Positions 9,378-17,795 of a stretch of 43,447 nt of DNA are shown piece by piece. A model generated the notes under the pieces. The model was given only the letters and a program-made list of their open reading frames with translations. It was not told the DNA's origin and searched no databases. Position 1 is the stretch's first letter. Every line of letters starts with the position of its first letter. This DNA comes from CALLPQ01 sp964479275 (GTDB taxonomy: Bacteria; Pseudomonadota; Alphaproteobacteria; Caulobacterales; Parvularculaceae). The position numbers and the translations under genes were made by a program. The stretch covers positions 1-43,447 of the forward strand of contig CAYZLR010000020.1 in the NCBI GenBank assembly GCA_964479275.1. The letters are read 5' to 3'.

Positions 9378-10073
9378 TCATTCACGGCGTAATAATCGCT
9401 CCGTTAAAAAACGCCCCCACCAAGTCCCTAAAAATTCTTGCTTAATGGCAGCGGGATCATACTCGTGCTCAACCCAGTGAAAAAATTGATCGTGGTCATC
9501 AAGCGCAAAATTATTAGTCTTGGCATAATGGATATATTGTTCGAACGCATAATCAATCACCCCAGTTTTTCCTTGACGGATATGTCCATATTTAAATGAA
9601 AGCTGCGCCATAGCCCGATCCAAAGGCATGCCCTCGACCAAAAACAAATAGAGCGTCCCCATCACACCAGTTCGATCAGCACCGGATTTACAATGCATCA
9701 TTGCTGGATATTCAAGACCAGAGAATAAATATCTGATCCCTCTCAATACGTCTTTGCTGGGAGCCTCGCGAGAATAGACACGAAAATTGATCAAGGTTAA
9801 ACCTAGGATTTTGCAAGCTTCCTTTTCGAGGACGTAATGTCCCGCACAAGTTTCACCGCGCAAATTGATAATCGTTCGAATTCCCCGCGCCCGCCATTTT
9901 TCTAATTTTTCAGGAGACGGTTGATAACTACGCCACAACTTTCCAGGGATAATTTCATGACTATTATCGTAGAACAACCGCAAAACCCCGTGGTCTTCCC
10001 ACATTAAAGCCTGTCGTGCTTTTCGCCGAAGAGAGGGGGTTTGCAAATCTTCTAGTATAAATTTGCGTGCCAT
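9378..10073 (-). CDS. Dual-specificity/tyrosine-type phosphatase (Cys-based)
   Basis: The signature HCKSGADRTG (residues 127-136) gives the Cys-x5-Arg active site, with C128 as nucleophile and R134 binding phosphate. KLWRSYQPSPEKL and TIINLRGE are the preceding strand and loop of the DSP fold seen in Siw14-like and related bacterial phosphatases. The general acid is probably an acidic residue in the loop before the P-loop but cannot be fixed by eye. No signal peptide is present, so it is probably cytosolic. C-terminal sequence rich in Trp/His/Tyr extends past the catalytic domain. It is encoded beside DUF4170 and pmbA on the same strand, and convergent with the exporter. The substrate is unknown: phosphoprotein, phosphoinositide-like or lipid-linked phosphate are all possible. 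Confidence 0.8.
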   Translation of the reverse strand: MARKFILEDLQTPSLRRKARQALMWEDHGVLRLFYDNSHEIIPGKLWRSYQPSPEKLEKWRARGIRTIINLRGETCAGHYVLEKEACKILGLTLINFRVYSREAPSKDVLRGIRYLFSGLEYPAMMHCKSGADRTGVMGTLYLFLVEGMPLDRAMAQLSFKYGHIRQGKTGVIDYAFEQYIHYAKTNNFALDDHDQFFHWVEHEYDPAAIKQEFLGTWWGRFLTERLLRRE

Positions 10074-10104
10074 ACAGGCCTACTTAATTTATCACGTACT
10101 TGGA

Positions 10105-10335
10105 TTAAAATTTTCCATCACCATCAGGATCCAACAAACGGTGCATATGAACTATGAAATATCTCATATGCGCATTATCAACTGTTTGTTGTGCTTTTGA
10201 TTTCCAAGCTTTCTCTGCTTCAGCATAATTTGGGAAAACCCCCACAATATCGAGTGCGCTTAAATCCCGAAAACTAACCTCATCAAGATTTTCCAATTCA
10301 CCACCAAAGACAAGGTATAAAAGTTGCTTTTCCAT
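10105..10335 (-). CDS. DUF4170 protein
   Basis: The stretches LVFGGELENL, FRDLSALDIVGVFPNY, WKSKAQQTVDNAHMRYFIVH and LHRLLDP-like MHRLLDPDG are hallmarks of DUF4170, a short alphaproteobacterial family without known function. The start at 10335 (MEKQLLYL) is supported by GGAG 7 nt upstream. The frame extends to an ATG at 10368, but that would overlap the end of pmbA and add non-conserved residues. It starts 19 nt beyond the pmbA stop and probably shares its transcript. DUF4170 genes commonly sit near pmbA and waaA, as here. No signal sequence or membrane helix is visible. Confidence 0.85.
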   Translation of the reverse strand: MEKQLLYLVFGGELENLDEVSFRDLSALDIVGVFPNYAEAEKAWKSKAQQTVDNAHMRYFIVHMHRLLDPDGDGKF

Positions 10336-10354
10336 TCGTAAACTCCAATAAATC

Positions 10355-11701
10355 TTAACTACCTGCAATCGTCATTTCACGGACCAAAAGGCTTGGAGCA
10401 TTCGTAGATCCACGAAATTCAAAATCGTTGCCTGGAACAATGGTTTCATACATTTCCAACAGATTACCTGCAATGGTAATCTCATCGACAGGCCATGCGA
10501 TTTTTCCATTCTCAATCCAGAAACCGGAACAACCGACAGAGTAATCACCTGTATTACTATTGATCTGTGGGCCAAACATACTGGTTAACAAAAGCCCTTT
10601 ATCGGCTTCACGCAATAATGCGTCATAGCTTAACGTACCAGCTTCAATGTAAAGATTGGTTGTCCCCGATCCTGGAGGGCTCCCCGTCCCTCTTTTTGCA
10701 CGCCCATTTGTCTCCAGACCCAATTGCCGCGCTTGCGACGCATTTAAAATCCAGGAGGTTAAAACCCCGTCTTCGATCAAATTGATAGTCTGACTATCAA
10801 CTCCTTCGCCATCAAAGGGTTGAGATCCAAAACCACGAAGAATATGAGGGTCATCAACAATGTTGACCCCTTCGGGAAACAAACGTTCGCCTTTTTTATC
10901 TTTCAAAAAACTGACCCCTCTGGCGATGGACGCACCATTAGCAGCTCCAGCGAGATGCCCGATGAGCGAAGAAGAGAGGCGTTTATCAAAAACAACCGGA
11001 GCATTCTGGCTTTTTACACGCCGCGGAGATAACCGCGAAACGGTGCGCTCACCGGCTAATTTACCGATCTGGCTCGGTGTTCGCATATCATCAATATAAA
11101 GCTTAGAGTCGTAATCATAATCAGTTTCCATCCCGTTTTCATCTTGCGCCAAAACGCTGACGGAAACCGAGTGGCTGGAATCGCTTGATGACCCAAAAAA
11201 ACCGTCAGATGTTGCAAACCAGGATTGCCCTTGACCATAGCTGGCACCTGCGCCGCTGGAATTGCTAATACCATTAACTGAGAGCGCAGCCTCTTCACAC
11301 TCAGCCGCACGTTCTTTTAACAATTGCGTTGATGGCTCTTTAAAATCCCCCAAATCTAGATCGACAAAAGGCACTTTTGCCAATTTATCCTTTGGGGCTA
11401 ATCCACAAAAAGGATCCTCAGGGGCACTTCGCGCCATATCCGCACAACGTTGTGCAATTTCAGATAAGGATCGCTCAGACAAGTCGGTTGTCGAAACACA
11501 AGCCTGACGTTGGCCGATCATGACACGGAGCCCTAAATCCTGCCCTTCTGAACGTTCAATATCCTCCAGCTTTCCCATCCGCCAGGAAACACCGCTAGAA
11601 ACCGAATAATCCATCAACGCGTCAGCCGCATCCGCACCTGCCGCCTTTGCTTGTTCTAGAACAGACGCGAGTATGGTTTGCGCTTTTTCATCTTGCATCA
11701 T
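10355..11701 (-). CDS. pmbA: TldD/PmbA family metalloprotease subunit (PmbA/TldE)
   Basis: PmbA (TldE) pairs with TldD in a cytosolic protease that processes unfolded or ribosomally made peptides. The protein shows SSGVSWRMGKLEDIERSEG near the N-terminus, a central GASYGQGQSWFATSDGF region, FDGEGVDSQT and SPPGSGTTNLYIEAG in the C-terminal half, and a terminal GNLLEMY segment; all are typical of PmbA. The HExxxH metal motif that marks TldD is absent, as expected for the TldE partner. The start is one of two adjacent ATGs, at 11701 or 11698, preceded by GAGAG. DUF4170 follows closely. No tldD gene is in this window. Confidence 0.92.
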   Translation of the reverse strand: MMQDEKAQTILASVLEQAKAAGADAADALMDYSVSSGVSWRMGKLEDIERSEGQDLGLRVMIGQRQACVSTTDLSERSLSEIAQRCADMARSAPEDPFCGLAPKDKLAKVPFVDLDLGDFKEPSTQLLKERAAECEEAALSVNGISNSSGAGASYGQGQSWFATSDGFFGSSSDSSHSVSVSVLAQDENGMETDYDYDSKLYIDDMRTPSQIGKLAGERTVSRLSPRRVKSQNAPVVFDKRLSSSLIGHLAGAANGASIARGVSFLKDKKGERLFPEGVNIVDDPHILRGFGSQPFDGEGVDSQTINLIEDGVLTSWILNASQARQLGLETNGRAKRGTGSPPGSGTTNLYIEAGTLSYDALLREADKGLLLTSMFGPQINSNTGDYSVGCSGFWIENGKIAWPVDEITIAGNLLEMYETIVPGNDFEFRGSTNAPSLLVREMTIAGS

Positions 11702-12245
11702 CTTGGATTAACTCTCTATCGCATCACTATAGTAAGACTTCATACTTCAAAAGTGTCGTTACATTCCGAGTGGAAGCAGCCAGCAAAAAAGGGGACAAAA
11801 ACCACCGAACCTGATGCATGGTGTAAGCGGTTCGTGGCTTATTGGCAATGGATCAAACCAGGTTTAAGAATAAGTTTTCGCGCGTGATAAAGCAAAAATG
11901 GATTAAATCATACAGTCTCGCCACACATCGGCTCCGAACGATAGCGGCGAACAACAACACCAAAAAATAGCACCAAAAAACAGCGTACGTATAATCATGT
12001 AATCACAAGTGATTGCAATTAAATCAATATCTTGAATGCAGCAACAATGAGACCGATGCATGATCCACGATCAAACCTCGAGTGGACCTCTAGCGGACAA
12101 AATAATCACAAAAAGCCCGTTTCTCGCCCCACATTCAAAGAAAAATCAAGTTGGCGCAAGCCAAGTTTCTTAAAGGCCTCGCAATGCGCGCCTAGATTGA
12201 CAAAACCCGCTCGATTTTCTTTTAAAAGCTGGGTATGTCTGCCTT
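11702..12245. other. Gap between pmbA and trmB, no gene seen
   Basis: Short open frames occur here but show no family pattern, good ribosome site or plausible composition. The divergent promoters of pmbA (left) and trmB (right) should lie here. The only structure I can point to is a short dyad at 12001-12014, listed separately. Confidence 0.45.
12001..12014. promoter_or_regulatory. Perfect short dyad AATCAC-AA-GTGATT
   Basis: A 6-bp perfect inverted repeat with a 2-bp centre lies in the pmbA/trmB divergent region, about 230 nt before trmB. Its size and symmetry fit a repressor operator half-site pair, but no regulator can be assigned, and a 14-bp dyad can arise by chance in A/T-rich sequence. 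Confidence 0.2.
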
Positions 12246-12974
12246 ATGGAAAATGAAGCATCTTATATTCCGCGTCTTTACGGGCGCCGTCAGGACAAAG
12301 CTCTCAAACCCCGTCAGGCGCGGTTGATGGAATCACTTTTGCCTCAAATTGCCGTATCCTTGCCGGCGTCAGAAAATCGCGATCGTGACGCAGATTTTAT
12401 CCAGAATCCAGAATTCAAAACCTACTTAGACAATGCTCAAGAAGTCTGGCTAGAGGTCGGTTTTGGGGGTGGAGAACATTTGGCCTGGCAAGCCAAGCAA
12501 AACCCGCAGGTTGTGATGATCGGCGCGGAACCCTTTATCAATGGTGTGGCGAAATTGCTCTCACAAATTGATGAGGAAGCTTTAACGAATATTCGAGTAC
12601 ATCACGGTGATGTGCGCCCGCTCTTGGAATGCTTACCCGGTCACTGCCTAACCCGTCTTTTTGTACTTCATCCAGACCCATGGCCAAAATCTCGTCACCA
12701 TAAACGCCGAATGATCTCACCATGGTTTTTTGAACAAGCAGCACGTCTCGTAAAACCCGGTGGAAAATTACGTGTCGCCTCGGATATCCCCGACTATATC
12801 ACTTGGACCCTGATGCATGCACGCAATCAAAACGGGTTTACCTGGGACGCAACCATCATGAATGATTGGACGGATCGGCAAGAGGATTGGCCTCAAACGC
12901 GCTACGAAGCCAAAGCCATTCGCGAGGGGCGCCCCCCCACTTATCTTGAATTTACGAGAACAAATTTTCCATAA
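12246..12974 (+). CDS. trmB: tRNA (guanine-N7-)-methyltransferase TrmB
   Basis: TrmB makes m7G46 in tRNA using S-adenosylmethionine. Characteristic features are RLYGRRQDKALKPRQ near the N-terminus, the SAM loop EVGFGGGEHL, IGAEPFINGVAKLL, the signature LHPDPWPKSRHHKRRM, and a C-terminal DWPQTRYEAKA with GRPPTYLEF. The length of 242 residues is normal. The ATG at 12246 is the first in frame and no strong ribosome site is visible. It stands alone. In other alphaproteobacteria it is often near metK or rimP, neither of which is present here. Confidence 0.95.
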   Translation: MENEASYIPRLYGRRQDKALKPRQARLMESLLPQIAVSLPASENRDRDADFIQNPEFKTYLDNAQEVWLEVGFGGGEHLAWQAKQNPQVVMIGAEPFINGVAKLLSQIDEEALTNIRVHHGDVRPLLECLPGHCLTRLFVLHPDPWPKSRHHKRRMISPWFFEQAARLVKPGGKLRVASDIPDYITWTLMHARNQNGFTWDATIMNDWTDRQEDWPQTRYEAKAIREGRPPTYLEFTRTNFP

Positions 12975-13070
12975 ATTCTTTTTCAAGTGCCATTAATTGC
13001 ATAGCTGCCTCATTTTCAGCTGGCTAAATTGTGAGTTTGCTGGAAATTAATCTTGGTCTACAATCACGCA

Positions 13071-13176
13071 GAGCAATTTGCGTTTCAATGAGAACTTTGA
13101 ATTGCTCGACCGTCTTGTTTTATCGCATGTTTTGCCGCTCAACCGGTATCCACTCGGCCGCGAAATGCACGAGTTG
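13071..13176 (+). repeat. Dispersed mosaic repeat, copy A
   Basis: A first hairpin (GAGCAAT at 13071 pairing with ATTGCTC ending at 13107) is followed by a T-rich joint and a second block. That block is GCATGTTTTGCCGC, CAACCGGTATCCAC, then GCGAAATGCACG, which folds imperfectly. The second block shares its CAACCGGT-xx-CCAC core and layout with copies B, C and D. It sits 50 nt before the CE15-like gene, between trmB and that gene. It resembles the abundant palindromic intergenic repeats of Rhizobiales genomes that carry an AACCGGTTTCCAC-type core (family recollection, not a search result). Confidence 0.6.
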
Positions 13177-13226
13177 AACAAGACACCCTATTGTAGTGTC
13201 CCAATTGTAAAGGATTAAGTATCACC

Positions 13227-14516
13227 ATGAGTATTCGCGCGATTTTAGTTTTGTTGATGGCTTTAGTGTTACCGGGATGCGTCAAGGCGACTTTAGCGTG
13301 GGCAGATTTAAAACCTTCCGGCAGCCCCGCTCGTCCAGCGATTATTGCGGTCAATAACATTGATACTACTAGCGCAGAGATTGATTCCAATACCATTCAA
13401 TTATCAACGATTGAGAATTGGGAACAAACCCATAAACCACGGTTAAAAAAAGCGCTGCAGGAGCATATTTATGGTGTATTGCCTGAAGCCTCTTCAATTA
13501 ACATTATCTCACGCAAAACATTGGATAAACAAGCTTTTGGCGGTAATGCAACCCTTGAAGAAATCACCCTCACGGCGACAGCTCAGTTCTCTGATCAATA
13601 CAACACGACCTCACCATTTATAATAGAATTAATTACCCCGAATAATGCGGAAGGTCCCGTTCCTTTAATTTTAAAGCAGAGCTTCAGCCCAAGATGGGGC
13701 GCTGTTCCGCACCCCGATATCACCGGTGCCCCAGAACAACCCACTAACTCCGCCAATGGAATTATTAAATTTGTATTTGGTCGTTATGTCGAAACACCGC
13801 CGATAAAAGACATCATAGAGCGCGGCTATGCACTCGCGGTTGTTTATCCGTCAGAGTTTGTTCCAGACAATAGCACAAGTGGTTTGATGGCTTTGCGTGC
13901 ACTCTCAAAAGGTCATGCCGATAATCAAACGCGTTGGGGGGCAATTGCCGCTTGGGGTTGGGGATATTCCAGAATGATTGATGCGGTCAGCAATGACCCA
14001 CGAATCAAGGAAAATGCATATATCGCATACGGACACTCTCGCTATGGTAAAGCCGCCCTCATTGCCGGGGTTTTTGATGATCGTATCGCCGCCGTAGTCT
14101 CTCACCAATCGGGCACAGGCGGGGCTTCCTTAAATCGCCAGAAAAAGGGCGAGTCCATAGAAGAAATTACAAGTTCATACCCCCATTGGTTTTCAAAAAA
14201 ATACGCCTCTTATGCCGCCAGAGAGGAAGATATACCGACCGACCAACATCATGTATTAGCATTGCTGGCCCCGAGACCGGTTTTTCTTGGCAATGCACGC
14301 CGCGATGTCTGGTCTGACCCAAATGGCGCTCTAAAAGCAGCCATTGGAGCGGACCCTGTCTGGAAGCTGTATGATCCCAAAATTGGGCTGAACCAAAGCA
14401 AATTAGTGCCATTTAAGCCAGAATCAGAAATTTCACTGTGGATTCGCCCCGGCACCCACGGGGTCGTAAAGGAAGATTGGCCTGCATTTCTCTCTTTTCT
14501 TGATGCTCATCTGTAG
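13227..14516 (+). CDS. Glucuronoyl esterase-like protein (CE15 family), exported
   Basis: The N-terminus has a basic start, a hydrophobic core and LVLPGC, so it is exported and perhaps a lipoprotein (C18), although Pro at -2 is unusual for a lipobox. The catalytic domain matches CE15 glucuronoyl esterases. HIYGVLPE is the 'YG.xP' entry. GHSRYGKAA carries the nucleophile S271, HQSGTGG follows, HWFSKKYASY then DQHHVLALLAPRPVF follows, and the catalytic His is H411 in GTHGVVKEDW. At the position of the usual catalytic Glu, 23 residues after Ser, there is Gln (Q294). D360 in NARRDVWSDP is a candidate alternative acid. CE15 enzymes cleave esters between lignin alcohols and glucuronate on xylan. 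The actual substrate here is unknown; algal or other uronate esters are possible. The gene is isolated, with repeat copy A just upstream. Confidence 0.78.
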   Translation: MSIRAILVLLMALVLPGCVKATLAWADLKPSGSPARPAIIAVNNIDTTSAEIDSNTIQLSTIENWEQTHKPRLKKALQEHIYGVLPEASSINIISRKTLDKQAFGGNATLEEITLTATAQFSDQYNTTSPFIIELITPNNAEGPVPLILKQSFSPRWGAVPHPDITGAPEQPTNSANGIIKFVFGRYVETPPIKDIIERGYALAVVYPSEFVPDNSTSGLMALRALSKGHADNQTRWGAIAAWGWGYSRMIDAVSNDPRIKENAYIAYGHSRYGKAALIAGVFDDRIAAVVSHQSGTGGASLNRQKKGESIEEITSSYPHWFSKKYASYAAREEDIPTDQHHVLALLAPRPVFLGNARRDVWSDPNGALKAAIGADPVWKLYDPKIGLNQSKLVPFKPESEISLWIRPGTHGVVKEDWPAFLSFLDAHL

Positions 14517-14533
14517 AAAATTCAATGGTCACA

Positions 14534-14548
14534 ACAACTTAGAGTTGT
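14534..14548 (+). repeat. Short hairpin after the CE15-like gene
   Basis: ACAACT-TAG-AGTTGT forms a 6-bp perfect stem with a 3-nt loop, 17 nt after the stop codon. It has no T-run, so it is at most a weak or Rho-assisted 3' end. Confidence 0.25.
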
Positions 14549-14756
14549 CATGAGCAACATGTCTCTATCCAACACCATAACCAAATCGTCTTCTCAAACG
14601 ATTTTCATGACTTTACACGCCCCTTACTCACTCTCAATATTGATGCCGAGCCGTAATGTGCTAGGTTAACAATATTAAGATGTGAAATATTGATAGAGAC
14701 TCAAATCAAAAACACATCTTCATAATTAGAGATTTGAGGGGCATTTAGGGCACGTT

Positions 14757-15716
14757 ATGGCGAGAAAATTAGGCAGACCAGTACGATTTGTTAAACCGGG
14801 CCGTTACATCTTCAACATGTTGGTGTTTCTTCTTGTGATTGGCGCCGCTATTTACTACCTCTCCCCTTGGGGGCCACAAGCCTCACCGCTTCTTATCGAA
14901 GCTTTCAACGCCAATGTTGCTTTGAACGGGCTCATCCTTTTTGTTCTCTTTATTGGGATCATTTACAATCTACGCCAGGCTGGGGTTATCTCTCCAGCTG
15001 TTAATTGGGTCGAGAGTTTCCTTGAAACCGCTGATCCCTCAAGGGCGCGCCTTCCTCGTCCTCCCAGTCTTATTGGCGCGGTTGTGCGCCCTCTCCTCGA
15101 TGCGGATAGTACGGGCGGGCGTCTTAGCGCAGAAGCAGCAAGAGCGATTCTTGACTCCATCGGCACACGGATGGATGAGGGCCGGGAAATGGGGCGCTAC
15201 ATCTCTAACCTTTTAGTTTTTCTCGGTCTGTTGGGAACATTCTGGGGGTTGCTGCAAACTGTCAATGCTGTTGGTGAAACCATTGCAGGACTAGCCAGTG
15301 CAGGTGTAGATGCAGAAGATACAGTCACTCAATTGATTACCAATTTAGAAAAACCCCTGTCGGGCATGGGTACCGCTTTTTCGTCATCCCTTTTTGGGTT
15401 AGGTGGTTCTTTAATCATCGGATTTCTCGATCTGCAAGCGGGTCAGGCTCAAAACAGATTTTATTCTGACTTGGAGGATTGGTTGTCAGGCATGGCGGCC
15501 GTAACTGTTGCCGGTGTTGGTACAAGCTCCAGTTTTACTGGAGGACGCAGAGACGCAGATAGCGGTGAATTGCTTGCGGCTCTCCAAAGTCTTGAAGCCG
15601 CCCTAGCCGCAAACACGGAAACACAAATTAAGTCTCATGCGGGCCAATCAACTGAAATTAAGGAAGAAATTCGCGCATTAAATCGCACCCTCCTCCGTTT
15701 GGGTAAAGGAGAGTAG
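14757..15716 (+). CDS. MotA/TolQ/ExbB-domain membrane protein
   Basis: This 319-residue protein has hydrophobic segments near residues 18-38, 55-72, 146-166 and 205-222. The MotA/ExbB core is LLGTFWGLLQTVNAV with a following PLSGMGTAFSSSLFGLGGSLIIGF, the two proton-channel-lining helices of the family. The C-terminal 60 residues (TGGRRDADSGELLAAL onward) are hydrophilic and probably coiled, unlike typical ExbB. An AGGG 6 nt before the ATG supports the start. The OmpA-like gene follows after 4 nt, with its ribosome site inside this gene's end, so the two are translated together. This pairing of an ExbB-like channel with an OmpA-domain partner is a known alphaproteobacterial arrangement near hisC/tyrC. 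The function is not established; an ion-driven envelope stator is inferred. Confidence 0.8.
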   Translation: MARKLGRPVRFVKPGRYIFNMLVFLLVIGAAIYYLSPWGPQASPLLIEAFNANVALNGLILFVLFIGIIYNLRQAGVISPAVNWVESFLETADPSRARLPRPPSLIGAVVRPLLDADSTGGRLSAEAARAILDSIGTRMDEGREMGRYISNLLVFLGLLGTFWGLLQTVNAVGETIAGLASAGVDAEDTVTQLITNLEKPLSGMGTAFSSSLFGLGGSLIIGFLDLQAGQAQNRFYSDLEDWLSGMAAVTVAGVGTSSSFTGGRRDADSGELLAALQSLEAALAANTETQIKSHAGQSTEIKEEIRALNRTLLRLGKGE

Positions 15717-15720
15717 CGCG

Positions 15721-16749
15721 ATGGCACGGCGACGCAATCGCGGAGAGGCCAATATTTGGCCGGGTTTTGTGGATGCTTTATCCACTTTATTATTGGTCAT
15801 GATGTTCGTATTATCGATCTTTGTGGTCGCGCAATTTTTTCTTGGTGATAAATTGCAAAGTGTTAAGCAGGAGTTATCCGACAAAGATTCGGAGCTGGCA
15901 CGGCTTATTGCGCAAATTAATTCGCTTAATGATGAACTTGGTCTGGAAAAGAAAAAGAACACTGATCTACAAACGACTATCCTCGCGCTGGAAGATACCA
16001 TTAAGGAAAAGAACACAGAGCTTGCAGGTCTTGCGGCAGCGATTGCCGCATCCCAAGCAGCGGTCGCAGCCAGCGCAGAAGAATTGGAAGCGGAAAAAGC
16101 TTTAAGCGATGAACAAAAAAGTCAAATTGCAACTTTGAATGCGCAAGTTGCCGCTCTTAGAAAACAACTCGCTAGCTTGCAAGAGGCATTAGATGCTGCA
16201 GAAGCCAAAGATCTTGAGCAACAATCACAAATAGAAAATCTTTCCTCGCGCCTGAACGCCGCCCTATCACGCAAAGTCCTTGAACTACAAGAAGTGCGTT
16301 CACGTTTCTTCGAAGCATTGCGTAATGCATTGGGGGATCGCACGGATGTTAAGGTGGTCGGCGATCGATTTATCTTTGAGAGTGATATCTTATTTGGCTC
16401 TTGCTCGGCGACGATTGGTGAACCAGGCAAGATCGAACTTCGCAAGCTGGCGAACGCGTTAATCGAAATTCAAGATGAGCTTCCGTCAGATTTAGCCTGG
16501 GTTTTACGCGTTGATGGTCACGCAGATGCTGAACGTTTGGGCCCCGGTTGTCGTCAATTCTTTGACTCAAATCTTGAACTTTCTGCACAACGCGCAATTT
16601 CTGTTGTCAATTTTTTAACCGCCTCTGGTGTTCCCCAAAAGCGACTTCTTGCAACTGGAGCTGGCTCAACCTATCCACTCGTCAGTGGACGGAATGCAAG
16701 TGCTTACGCGCAAAATCGCCGGATAGAGTTTAAACTGACAGAACGCTAA
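15721..16749 (+). CDS. MotB-like OmpA-domain peptidoglycan-binding protein
   Basis: A short cytoplasmic N-terminus is followed by one membrane helix (about residues 18-41). Aspartate D18 in WPGFVDALSTLL sits where MotB-type stators keep their proton-carrying Asp. A long Ala/Glu/Lys-rich coiled coil spans about residues 43-195. The OmpA-like domain follows from about residue 215: VDGHADAER, SNLELSAQRA, ATGAGSTYP and NRRIEFKL are the peptidoglycan-binding motifs. Two cysteines (FGSC and GPGC) lie in the periplasmic domain. AAAGGAG precedes the ATG, overlapping the end of the upstream channel gene. Together the two form a stator-like unit. It is not linked to flagellar genes here, so trans-envelope energy transfer or envelope maintenance is more likely than motility. 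Confidence 0.8.
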   Translation: MARRRNRGEANIWPGFVDALSTLLLVMMFVLSIFVVAQFFLGDKLQSVKQELSDKDSELARLIAQINSLNDELGLEKKKNTDLQTTILALEDTIKEKNTELAGLAAAIAASQAAVAASAEELEAEKALSDEQKSQIATLNAQVAALRKQLASLQEALDAAEAKDLEQQSQIENLSSRLNAALSRKVLELQEVRSRFFEALRNALGDRTDVKVVGDRFIFESDILFGSCSATIGEPGKIELRKLANALIEIQDELPSDLAWVLRVDGHADAERLGPGCRQFFDSNLELSAQRAISVVNFLTASGVPQKRLLATGAGSTYPLVSGRNASAYAQNRRIEFKLTER

Positions 16750-16853
16750 TCATCAAAGCAGCCTAAATTCGCACGACGCCCATAAAACTGTTGAGGTTCG
16801 GCTCAAATTTTTTACGATAGGCGTGATGTCATACTTCACTGATCTATTATCAG

Positions 16854-17780
16854 TTAGCCATCGCGACCAAAATTGGGTTCATCAGTCTCTTGTCCAGCTT
16901 CAACAATCGCTTCTCGCAAGGCGCGCCCTCTGGTGAAGACTTCATTGAGCTTCTCCCCATCGCCCCAACGGATCGCGCGCTGTAAAACAGCGAGTTCTTC
17001 TGAAAAACGCCCCAAGACTTCTAAAACAGCCTCTTTATTGCCTAAGAAAACATCGCGCCACATAACAGGGTCAGAAGCCGCTATGCGCGTAAAATCACGA
17101 AAGCCCCCGGCTGAATATTTCACAATTTCTGTTTCCGCTACAGATTCCAGATCATCCGCTGCGCCCACAAGCGTGAAGGCAATCAAATGGGGTAAATGGG
17201 AAGTAATGGCAAGAGCCAAATCATGGTGAGCTGTATCCATTTTTTCGACCATGGCCCCGACACCGGTCCATAATGCTTCTATTTTTGTAACCGCATCCAG
17301 ATAGGTCGCATCCGTACGCTCCAGCGGAGTTAAAATGCACCACCTGTCGACAAACAAACTCGCAAACCCCGCCTCTGGGCCAGATTGCTCCGTACCCGCA
17401 ACAGGGTGGGCCGGAACAAAACATAGATCTTTGCGTAATTTCGAAGCAGCTTTTGCAACCGTTCCTTTGATGGAACCCACATCCATGATAATCGCGCCCT
17501 CAGGGGCATGAGCATCCAGCGCCTCGCAAATAGAGTCAATTGCCCCTACGGGCGTTGCCAATATAATTAAATTGGCATTTGAAACTGCACTCGCAAATTC
17601 GCTTATAGCCTCATCTACCACGCCAATCGCTTGCGCACGCTGGCTGACATGATCGTCTAAATCATAACCAATCAAAGAAGACACCAGCTTTTTTTCACGC
17701 AAACCCCTTGCTAACGAGGCCCCAATAAGCCCCGTACCAATAAGGGTTACATGCTCAAATAAAATCGGTGCATTCGACAT
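16854..17780 (-). CDS. tyrC: Prephenate/arogenate (cyclohexadienyl) dehydrogenase
   Basis: This is an NAD(P)-dependent oxidative decarboxylase in tyrosine biosynthesis. The Rossmann start VTLIGTGLIGASLARGL, followed by IGYDLDDH, binds the nucleotide. ILATPVGAI, IIMDVGSIKGTV and PAHPVAGTEQSGP (substrate-binding His) are diagnostic. SHLPHLIAFTLV and GGFRDFTRIAASDPVMW lie in the helical domain. There is no ACT domain or chorismate mutase fusion, as in the TyrC form of alphaproteobacteria. The ATG at 17780 is preferred. A TTG at 17783 lies 8 nt from an AAGG and is possible. hisC ends 15 nt upstream on the same strand, giving a hisC–tyrC operon. Confidence 0.93.
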   Translation of the reverse strand: MSNAPILFEHVTLIGTGLIGASLARGLREKKLVSSLIGYDLDDHVSQRAQAIGVVDEAISEFASAVSNANLIILATPVGAIDSICEALDAHAPEGAIIMDVGSIKGTVAKAASKLRKDLCFVPAHPVAGTEQSGPEAGFASLFVDRWCILTPLERTDATYLDAVTKIEALWTGVGAMVEKMDTAHHDLALAITSHLPHLIAFTLVGAADDLESVAETEIVKYSAGGFRDFTRIAASDPVMWRDVFLGNKEAVLEVLGRFSEELAVLQRAIRWGDGEKLNEVFTRGRALREAIVEAGQETDEPNFGRDG

Positions 17781-17795
17781 CAAACTATTTGCCTT

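Noticed and set aside
10355..11701. Assignment as TldD rather than PmbA
   Set aside because: The HExxxH metal-binding motif of TldD is absent, and the motifs match the TldE/PmbA partner.
12032..12256. Open frame of 74 codons before trmB
   Set aside because: No family pattern, composition unlike neighbours, no ribosome site, and it overlaps the trmB start.
14757..16749. Zorya defence ZorA/ZorB pair
   Set aside because: The proteins share the MotA/OmpA plan, but no zorC, zorD or zorE gene follows. The neighbours are tyrC/hisC, a housekeeping setting.
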